This document shows, one piece after another, positions 7,112-13,411 of a stretch of DNA of 20,205 nucleotides. Position numbers and translations under genes: made by a program. Position 1 is the stretch's first letter; each line of letters begins with the position of its first letter. Origin of the DNA: Basidiobolus meristosporus CBS 931.73 (taxonomy: Eukaryota; Basidiobolomycota; Basidiobolomycetes; Basidiobolales; Basidiobolaceae); the NCBI GenBank assembly GCA_002104905.1, contig MCFE01001009.1, positions 1 to 20,205 on the forward strand. Direction: 5' to 3'. The notes beneath the pieces are model-generated. The model was not told the origin of the DNA, searched no databases, and saw nothing but the letters and a program-made list of their open reading frames with translations.

Positions 7112-7634
7112 GCTGAGATAGTGATTTGAAGGAGAGACCGATCAGGTTTATATATAGGGTGGTGAGAGTAAGCATATGTAGCAGCATGCATATAGCTTTC
7201 GACGCGTTCGCCTTGCATTCATACGATAAGACTTGGATTAAATGCTAAGCTGGGTAAATCAATATGATGCAGGCTTGTTTGTAGGTTCATCATCTTGTTA
7301 GCTTTCCCACAATTCGATATTTTGGGCGCGATGGTTGCTTATTGAGTGCTTGTGGGCTCTAATGATCGACATATCTATCACACCGACCCTTGATCGTTGA
7401 AAAGGCACAGTGTCTGAAGTGTGAAGTAAGTTTGCTTGTGGATGTCAAGCAATGGATATAATATCAGCCTTCTGGTCTCATAAATCCCGTAACTAAGCAC
7501 TGTATTAAGCGGGCTATTTTTTCAAGGTTCAAGTAGCTGCAGCCTATCATATCTATAAATATATACACCCGTCAACGTATTGTAAGTAAACATCGTTTAT
7601 TGTGTACTTGGTAACAAGAGGGTATCTAGAATTT
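7112..7634. other. Spacer between copies 10 and 11
   Basis: The longest spacer in the first half of the array. Beyond the copy 10 TATA box (7147-7156) and a remnant of the upstream block near 7172-7190, I see no gene, RNA or repeat shared with other spacers until the copy 11 poly(A) signal at 7596-7601. It marks the border between the copies without and with tRNA genes. Confidence 0.5.
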
Positions 7635-7991
7635 CTAATAGTCGTCATAACCATCACCACGGCCACCACCATACTTCTTTCTTCCATGTCCATTGCCATC
7701 ATAGTCATACTTCTTTCTTCTCCCGTGACCGTGACCATCGTAATCATCCTCGTAGTCATCTCCATCGTATCTCCTTCTTCCACGACCATTACCGTCATAA
7801 TCGTCATCGTAGTCGTTGCCATACTTCTTTCTTCTTCCATGACCATTGCCGTCATAATCATCGTCATAGTCACCGCCACCACCATGACCTACCCCCTTGT
7901 AGTCAGGATCGTAAGAGCGCTCAAGGACTGAAGCATTGATGGCCAACGCAGCGGAGATGACAAGGAGAAGCTTTGCAATGGAGTATTTCAT
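7635..7991 (-). CDS. Array copy 11: secreted DYDG-repeat, RGD-tailed protein (118 aa)
   Basis: Signal peptide ends AINASV (Ala-Ser, not Ala-Thr; shared with copies 13 and 15). Repeats: DYDDDYDGNGHGRRKK, DYDDDYDGNGRGRRR, DYEDDYDGHGHGRRKK and a shortened YDYDGNGHGRKK; tail GGGRGDGYDDY. The MKYS start is 40-45 bases below TATAAA (8031-8036); the frame continues open to 8117 but through the promoter. Poly(A) signal 7596-7601. Its 5' flank leads divergently to a tRNA-Arg gene 307 bases away and is nearly identical to the 5' flank of copy 13. Confidence 0.82.
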   Translation of the reverse strand: MKYSIAKLLLVISAALAINASVLERSYDPDYKGVGHGGGGDYDDDYDGNGHGRRKKYGNDYDDDYDGNGRGRRRYDGDDYEDDYDGHGHGRRKKYDYDGNGHGRKKYGGGRGDGYDDY

Positions 7992-8680
7992 CTTGAGATG
8001 GTGATTTGAAGGAGCGAACGACTGGATGCATTTATAGGATAATGAGAGTAGACGCATGCAGTAGCACACTTTATCAGTGTTGTTGATTTGTATCGGTGGA
8101 CTGCATAGCGCTAACATTGATGTGTGATCTCATCTTATGAGGGAGTTGATTTATGCCAAAACTTGCGTTCAACATGTGCTCGGATTTGATTGATATGTCA
8201 ACTATGGTTACCACTATTTCCATGTTTAATGGCTCAATCACGTAGAATCGATCAAAGGAGATAGTGTTGTGCCCTGAGCTGAACTTTGGAGAGTGAAGGG
8301 GCGTTGGCCTAATGGATAAGGCATCAGACTTCGGATCTGGGGATTGTGGGTTCGAGTCCCATGCGCCTCGTTTTAGTATTGCAGCACTTCGATCCAGATT
8401 GGGTCAATCGCACTTTTTCTAACACTTCACCATGTTCGCCATTTCGGTGATTATCGGATGATTTGGATCAACTTCCAACATTTAAGCTGCCATTTTATGC
8501 TTTGCTAACGTCGCGTTGATAACCTTATAAATGGATACACCTTACAACATACCATGTGTAAATATCAGTTTATTGAGTATCTGGTATCAAAAAGGTATCT
8601 CAAGTCTCTAGTAGTCTTCATAGCCATCACCACGACCACGACCACCATGCCTCTTTCTCCCATCGTAGTCATCATCGTAA
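7900..8680. repeat. Segmental duplication C, copy 1 (duplicated at 10314-11094)
   Basis: Includes the 5' end of copy 11, tRNA-Arg number 1 and the 3' end of copy 12. It matches 10314-11094 at an offset of 2414 with scattered substitutions. Spacer sequence on both sides of the tRNA is as conserved as the tRNA, so the duplication is recent and the tRNA was carried along. Limits approximate. Confidence 0.8.
8298..8370 (+). tRNA. tRNA-Arg (anticodon TCG), copy 1
   Basis: A full cloverleaf can be drawn in 73 bases: acceptor GGGGCGT with GCGCCTC (G-T pairs at 2-71 and 7-66), D-arm GCCT/AGGC, anticodon stem TCAGA/TCTGG around loop CTTCGGA, a five-base variable loop, and T-arm GTGGG/CCCAT with TTCGAGT. 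The anticodon TCG reads Arg CGA (and CGN by wobble). No intron and no encoded CCA, as in eukaryotic nuclear genes. Internal A box (GCCTAATGGATAAGGC) and B box (GGTTCGAGTCC) are Pol III promoter elements; TTTT at 8371-8374 is the terminator. Confidence 0.96.
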
Positions 8681-8973
8681 TCATTGCCATGCTTCTTTCT
8701 TCTTCCATGACCGTGGCCATCGTAATCGTCGTCGTAGTCATCACCATCATATCTCCTTCTTCTTCCACCGCCATTGCCATCGTAGTCGTCGTCATAGTCA
8801 TCACCATATTTCTTTCCTCTTCCATGGCCATTGCCGTCATAATCATCATCGTAGTCACCACCGCCATGACCTACCCCCTTGTAGTCAGGGTCGTAGGAAC
8901 GCTCAAGGACTGTAGCATTGATAGCCAACGCAGCAGAGATGACAAGGAGAAGCTTTGCAACGGAGTATTTCAT
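8608..8973 (-). CDS. Array copy 12: secreted DYDG-repeat, RGD-tailed protein (121 aa)
   Basis: Signal peptide MKYSVAKLLLVIS, YDPDYKGVGHGGG linker and four full DYDDDYDG repeats with NGHGRGKK, NGGGRRRR, HGHGRRKK and RKRHG spacers. The tail reads RGRGDGYEDY, with Glu for Asp. TATA box TATAAATA at 9011-9018 (38-45 above ATG); open frame above it to 9099 rejected. Poly(A) signal 8569-8574. Convergent with tRNA-Arg number 1 (its 3' end faces the tRNA 3' end). Confidence 0.83.
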   Translation of the reverse strand: MKYSVAKLLLVISAALAINATVLERSYDPDYKGVGHGGGDYDDDYDGNGHGRGKKYGDDYDDDYDGNGGGRRRRYDGDDYDDDYDGHGHGRRKKHGNDYDDDYDGRKRHGGRGRGDGYEDY

Positions 8974-9301
8974 CTTGAGATAGTGATTTGAAGGAGTGGC
9001 TGACCGAATGTATTTATAGGATAATGAGGGTAGACGCATGCAATAGCACACATTATCAGTTTTGTCGATTTGTATCGGTGAGCTGCACGGCACTAACATT
9101 GATGTGGGATCCCTTCTTATGAAGGAGTTGATTTATGCCAATACTTGCGTTTAACATGTGTTCGGATTCGAAGGATACGTCGAATAGGGTTACTACTATA
9201 TCTCCAGATTTTGGTCCAACACGGTATTGGATTTTAAGTAGGCTCATAGAATTGCTAAAGAAGGGTAGTCTTCTACCCTGAGCTGTACTTTGAAGAGTGA
9301 G
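8974..9301. other. Spacer between copy 12 and tRNA-Arg number 2
   Basis: Diverged relative of the 7992-8297 and 10406-10711 spacers, with shared stretches such as TTTATGCCAA.ACTTGCGTT and CCCTGAGCTG. Minus-strand ORFs into the tRNA are antisense artefacts. No gene seen apart from the copy 12 promoter. Confidence 0.55.
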
Positions 9302-9374
9302 GGGGCGTTGGCCTAATGGATAAGGCATCAGACTTCGGATCTGGGGATTGTGGGTTCGAGTCCCATGCGCCTCG
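9302..9374 (+). tRNA. tRNA-Arg (anticodon TCG), copy 2
   Basis: Identical over all 73 bases to copy 1 by eye, including A and B boxes. The Pol III stop is TTTT at 9377-9380, after CGTA, slightly later than in the other copies. Its flanks are clearly more diverged than those of copies 1 and 3 while the tRNA body is unchanged, which argues for selection or conversion on the tRNA itself. Confidence 0.96.
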
Positions 9375-10024
9375 TATTTTGTGCTTCATCGTCAGATGTC
9401 TCGAACTAGAGCCATAATAGCATTTAGCTCTGCAAATATTTTCACAGTTTAGACATTTAGCAATTGCAACAAAATTATAGACATCACATACTGCTACTCT
9501 GTGCTCGTAGCAGGATGAGGCCAGAGGAACCCACCACTGGTTTTGGGCAATTTAATTGCAATCTCACCAGTAAATCCATTTTTCCGTTGTCGTTAACATA
9601 CTTCTTCCTTTCCAGATTGTTCGAAGAGTAATAAAATCCTCGAAATGCCCTAGCCCATGCCGATGTGTCCGTACAAAGTAGAACCGGAGGATTTCTATAC
9701 AGCACATCGGTGTTATGATTCGCATTTGATAGAGTAGCATAGTGTTTTGATGTCTGCAGTTGTATTATATATGAAACTAGCAGTAATCATCATCAGTGTC
9801 CTTGAAATGCTCGTGCTCATGTCCTTTCATTTACTTCGTATTAGCGTGACTATTAAAAACAAGTGAATTACCTAGTGAACAAGAAAAAATATAGCAGAGC
9901 ACCTGCATTTGTAGGAAATATAATATATTCTCTGTTTAGGAAGTAATAATTCTTTGTGAAAGTACTGTTTATTAAGTTGTATAACGAGGTTAAGTCTTTG
10001 GTATTCAGAGGGTATCTTAAGTCT
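9375..10024. other. Long spacer between tRNA-Arg 2 and array copy 13
   Basis: About 650 bases unlike the other spacers. A minus-strand ORF (9484-9705, 73 aa) is not recognised; a different frame of the same stretch contains GEIAIKLP followed by GGFLWP, faintly like acyl-CoA synthetases, too short and broken to call. Poly(A) signal of copy 13 at 9968-9973. No RNA gene seen beyond the Pol III stop. Confidence 0.45.
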
Positions 10025-10405
10025 CTAATAGTCGTCGTAGTCATCACCATGGCCACGGCCACCACTATACTTCCTTCTTCCATGGCCATTGCCATCGCCA
10101 TCATAGTCATTATCGTAATCATTGCCATACTTCTTTCTTTTTCCGTGACCGTGGCCATCGTAGTCATCTCCATCATATCTCCTTCTTCCACGGCCATTAC
10201 CATCGTAATCATCGTCGTAGTTGCCACCTCCACCGCCGCCATATCTCCTTCCGTGACCATTGCCGTCATAATCATCGTCATAGTCACCGCCACCACCATG
10301 ACCTACCCCCTTGTAGTCAGGATCGTAAGAGCGCTCAAGGACTGAAGCATTGATGGCCAACGCAGCAGAGATGACAAGGAGAAGCTTTGCAATGGAGTAT
10401 TTCAT
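10025..10405 (-). CDS. Array copy 13: secreted DYDG-repeat protein with altered tail (126 aa)
   Basis: Signal peptide and AINASV as in copies 11 and 15. Repeats: DYDDDYDGNGHGRRYGGGGGG, YDDDYDGNGRGRRR, contracted DYDGHGHGKRKK, and DYDNDYDGDGNGHGRRK, the last with an extra DGNG. The tail is GGRGHGDDYDDY, so the RGD of most copies is interrupted. First spacer resembles copies 2 and 6 while the rest resembles copy 11, another mosaic sign. TATAAA at 10445-10450; poly(A) signal 9968-9973. Confidence 0.8.
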   Translation of the reverse strand: MKYSIAKLLLVISAALAINASVLERSYDPDYKGVGHGGGGDYDDDYDGNGHGRRYGGGGGGNYDDDYDGNGRGRRRYDGDDYDGHGHGKRKKYGNDYDNDYDGDGNGHGRRKYSGGRGHGDDYDDY

Positions 10406-11094
10406 CTTGGGATGGTGATTTGAAGGCGTGAACGACTGGATGCATTTATAGGATAATGAGAGTAGACGCATGTAGTAGCACACTTTATCAGTGTTGTTGA
10501 TTTGTATCGGTGGACTGCATAGCGCTAACAGTGATGTGTCATCTCATCTTATGAAGGAGTTGATTTATGCCAAAACTTGCGTTCAACATGTGCTCGGATT
10601 TGATTGATATGTCAACTATGGTTACCACTATTTCCATGTTTAATGGCTCAATCACGTAGAATCGATCAAAGGAGATAGTGTTGTGCCCTGAGCTGAACTT
10701 TGGAGAGTGAAGGGGCGTTGGCCTAATGGATAAGGCATCAGACTTCGGATCTGGGGATTGTGGGTTCGAGTCCCATGCGCCTCGTTTTAGTATTGCAGCA
10801 CTTCGATCCAGATTGGGTCAATCGCACTTTTTCTAACACTTCACCATGTTCGCCATTTCGGTGATTATCGGATGATTTGGATCAACTTCCAACATTTAAG
10901 CTGCCATTTTATGCTCTGCTAACGTTGCGTTGATAACCTTATAAATGGATACACCTTACAACATACCATGTGTAAATATCAGTTTATTGAGTATCTGGTA
11001 TCAAAAAGGTATCTCAAGTCTCTAATAATCGTCATAACCATCACCTCGGCCGCCGCCACCACGACCACCATACTTCTTTCTTCCATTACCATCG
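10314..11094. repeat. Segmental duplication C, copy 2 (duplicate of 7900-8680)
   Basis: The 5' end of copy 13, tRNA-Arg number 3 and the 3' end of copy 14. Differences from the first copy are single bases, such as GCTCTGC for GCTTTGC and AACGTTGCG for AACGTCGCG just before the copy 14 3' end. The spacers hold no gene other than the tRNA. Confidence 0.8.
10712..10784 (+). tRNA. tRNA-Arg (anticodon TCG), copy 3
   Basis: Same 73-base sequence as copy 1, with the same leader (GAACTTTGGAGAGTGAA) and the same trailer; TTTT stop at 10785-10788. It belongs to duplication C. Confidence 0.96.
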
Positions 11095-11402
11095 TAGTCA
11101 TCATCGTAATCATTGTCATACTTCTTTCTCTTTCCGTGACCGTGGCCATCGTAGTCATCGTCGTAGTCATTGCCGTCATATCTCCTTCCTCTTCCGCGAC
11201 CATTGCCATCGTAGTCGTCGTCATAGTCATCGCCGTACTTCTTTCTTCTTCCGTGACCGTGGCCATCATAGTCATCATCATAGTCACCGCCACCATGACC
11301 TACCCCCTTGTAGTCAGGATCGTAAGAGCGCTCAAGAACTGTAGCATTGATAGCTAGCGCAGCGGAGATGACAAGGAGAAGCTTTGCAATGGAGTATTTC
11401 AT
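11022..11402 (-). CDS. Array copy 14: secreted DYDG-repeat, RGD-tailed protein (126 aa)
   Basis: Signal peptide MKYSIAKLLLVIS, YDPDYKGVGHGGG linker, four full DYDDDYDG repeats with HGHGRRKK, NGRGRGRR, HGHGKRKK and NGRKK spacers, and GGRGGGGRGDGYDDY tail. The 3' flank is of copy 12 type, but the 5' flank, with TATATAAA at 11437-11444 and the doubled AGCAGTAGCA block, is of copy 4 type: a chimera whose promoter comes from the other end of the array. Poly(A) signal 10983-10988. The open frame above the MKYS start to 11489 is promoter DNA. Confidence 0.83.
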   Translation of the reverse strand: MKYSIAKLLLVISAALAINATVLERSYDPDYKGVGHGGGDYDDDYDGHGHGRRKKYGDDYDDDYDGNGRGRGRRYDGNDYDDDYDGHGHGKRKKYDNDYDDDYDGNGRKKYGGRGGGGRGDGYDDY

Positions 11403-11724
11403 GCTGAGATAGTGATTTGAAGGAGGGCCGATCAGATTTATATACAGGGTGGTGAGAGTAAGCATAAGCAGTAGCACAAGCAGTAGCATGCTTCATCAGT
11501 GTTGGCGATTTGTATTGATGATTTAAGCTGCACAGCACTAACATTGATGTATGCTCCCATCTTGTGATAGAATCAACTTGTGTCAACATTTGCGTTCAAC
11601 ATGTGTTCGGATGTGATTGATATGCCAACTATGGCTACCGCTGTTTCCATGCTTAATGGCTCAGCCATATAGAATTGATAAAAAGAGAAAGTAGTTTACC
11701 CTGAGCTGGAAATTTGAGAGTGAA
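11403..11724. other. Spacer between copy 14 and tRNA-Arg number 4
   Basis: Left part is the copy 14 promoter (copy 4-like); from about 11520 it changes to tRNA-type spacer (TTGCGTTCAACATGTG, CTGAGCTG). No gene seen. Confidence 0.55.
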
Positions 11725-11797
11725 GGGGCGTTGGCCTAATGGATAAGGCATCAGACTTCGGATCTGGGGATTGTGGGTTCGAGTCCCATGCGCCTCG
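11725..11797 (+). tRNA. tRNA-Arg (anticodon TCG), copy 4
   Basis: Same 73 bases as the other three. Terminator TTTTT at 11798-11802. The leader is diverged (CTGGAAATTTGAGAGTGAA), so it predates duplication C. Its 3' end faces the 3' end of array copy 15. Confidence 0.96.
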
Positions 11798-12030
11798 TTT
11801 TTGTAATTTAACACCATAATCGAAATGGAGTCAGTAACACTGTTTGAATTATTCGCCAAGGTCACCATTTCGAAGTAAATCAAATGATTTGGATATTTCA
11901 ATTTCCAACTTGAAAGTTTTAGCGTTACATTTTGATACCCTTGTAGATAGTCACAATTCTGAACATGTCATGTGTAAATGTTGGTTTATTGTGTATTTGG
12001 TATTTGGTACCAAGAAGGTATCTCAAGTCT

Positions 12031-12417
12031 CTAATAATCGTCATAACCATCACCTCGGCCGCCGCCGCCACCGCCGTACTTCTTTCTTCCATGACCATTA
12101 CCATCATAATCGTCGTCATAATCATTGTCATACTTCTTTCTTCTTCCGTGACCATGACCATCGTAGTCATCGTCGTAGTCATCCCCGTCATATCTCCTTC
12201 TTCTTCCACGGCCATTACCATCATAATCATCATCGTAGTCGTTACCATACTTCTTTCTTCCTCCATGGCCATTACCGTCATAATCATCGTCATAGTCACC
12301 ACCACCACCGTGACCTACCCCCTTGTAGTCAGGATCGTAAGAGCGCTCAAGGACTGAAGCATTGATAGCCAACGCAGCGGAGATGACAAGGAGAAGCTTT
12401 GCAACGGAGTATTTCAT
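12031..12417 (-). CDS. Array copy 15: secreted DYDG-repeat, RGD-tailed protein (128 aa), last copy
   Basis: The longest member. Signal peptide MKYSVAKLLLVIS...INASV, YDPDYKGVGHGGGG linker, and four full DYDDDYDG repeats with NGHGGRKK, NGRGRRRR, HGHGRRKK and NGHGRKK spacers; tail GGGGGGRGDGYDDY. TATAAA at 12457-12462 (40-45 above ATG); poly(A) signal 11985-11990. The array ends here, as the sequence upstream no longer resembles any array spacer beyond about 12,520. The upstream open frame to 12477 is rejected as promoter. Confidence 0.83.
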   Translation of the reverse strand: MKYSVAKLLLVISAALAINASVLERSYDPDYKGVGHGGGGDYDDDYDGNGHGGRKKYGNDYDDDYDGNGRGRRRRYDGDDYDDDYDGHGHGRRKKYDNDYDDDYDGNGHGRKKYGGGGGGRGDGYDDY

Positions 12418-13411
12418 GTTGATATAATGGTTGGAAATAATCAGAAGATCAAGGCATTTATACATATTACAATGCAAGAATATGCAGAAGCACGCCCATC
12501 AGTGTTTGCTGATCACACGTACAGTGTTGAGGAGAGATGTCCGTAGCATTCATGGCTTTAATCTAGTGCGCATTTAGCAGTTTTATAATGCGATATGTGT
12601 TGTTGGTTAAGCACACTCAGTACCAAACTACCTGTGCTGACAACTCAGCTTGTAAGCTGTACATCAATTAGATGCTTCCCAACTTGTGCTATACTTGCAG
12701 TCATGGCTCTTTCTGCAGGTGACTTGAGTTTGATATGTCCAGATGCATATTATGTTTTGAAATCAGATTTTCTTGAGTGCCAATGACACGCCTGTGGTAA
12801 TGCTGTACCTAGGTTTTCTGGCCAACGAGAAGCAGTAGTCAATCATATAGTATTGTGGCATATTTCTAAATGGAATTCTGAGTCAGTTTACTTCAGGCCA
12901 TTACACTGTGCAATATTCCTAGTAATGGCCAGACATTTCTTTGTAGCATATTAACCAGCAATAGTAGTAGCAGTAGTAGTCAAAATCATCGTTGGTGAAG
13001 CGTTTCAGCAGATTGAAATAATAGGAAGCAAAGTATAACGTGCTTTATGTTTGCTTGCATAGACTCACGGTGAAATGCCACTCTCAATTTGCGAGATAAA
13101 TATATTCAAGCACCTGAATACGGGGTAACCCAAGGAGGAGGATTTTAGTGGCGAAATTTGTCAGGTATTTAGTTCGGATATATTCGGATATATTGTATTA
13201 GGTAACCACTCCAAATAGATAATCCACAATTTCCTTTTATGACCCACTGTTCTTCGCGGAGGTTACTAATGGGGGAATGTTTTATTGATATGACAAACGT
13301 TCTCTAGTTGGAATGACAAGAAATATTTTATATGTTCTAGATGTATGGCAAGCATTTCTATTTAACTAGGCCTGTTAGCATTTTCTATCACTGGAAACGA
13401 ATCTAAGCAAA
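12418..13411. other. Gene-free stretch between the array and the bacterial-type gene
   Basis: Holds the copy 15 promoter at the left. At 12,958-12,982 there is a short AGTAGT microsatellite. The plus ORF at 12595-12786 shows no features. TATTTAA at 13359-13365 and ATTTTATAT near 13325 could serve as a TATA element for the next gene, the first 47-53 bases above its ATG, but this is weak. Confidence 0.5.

Noticed and set aside
9056-9328. Minus-strand ORFs reading PYPLGQRPLTL across tRNA genes
   Set aside because: The translated antisense of tRNA-Arg, a common misannotation; no protein evidence.
9484-9705. 73-aa minus-strand ORF, with acyl-CoA synthetase-like GEIAIKLP in another frame
   Set aside because: Match is eight residues plus a loose continuation and needs a frameshift. 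Too short to call a pseudogene exon without a search; a BLASTX hit to adenylate-forming enzymes would revive it.
8298-11797. tRNA-Arg(TCG) supplied locally to translate the Arg-rich proteins
   Set aside because: The array Arg codons are largely AGA/AGG/CGT in the basic blocks; TCG mainly reads CGA, and tRNAs act in trans, so closeness has no translational meaning.
181-12417. CRISPR array or minisatellite instead of genes
   Set aside because: The repeated DNA keeps a reading frame, signal peptide, start, stop, TATA and poly(A) signals in nearly all copies; repeat units are not constant-length direct repeats with unique spacers.
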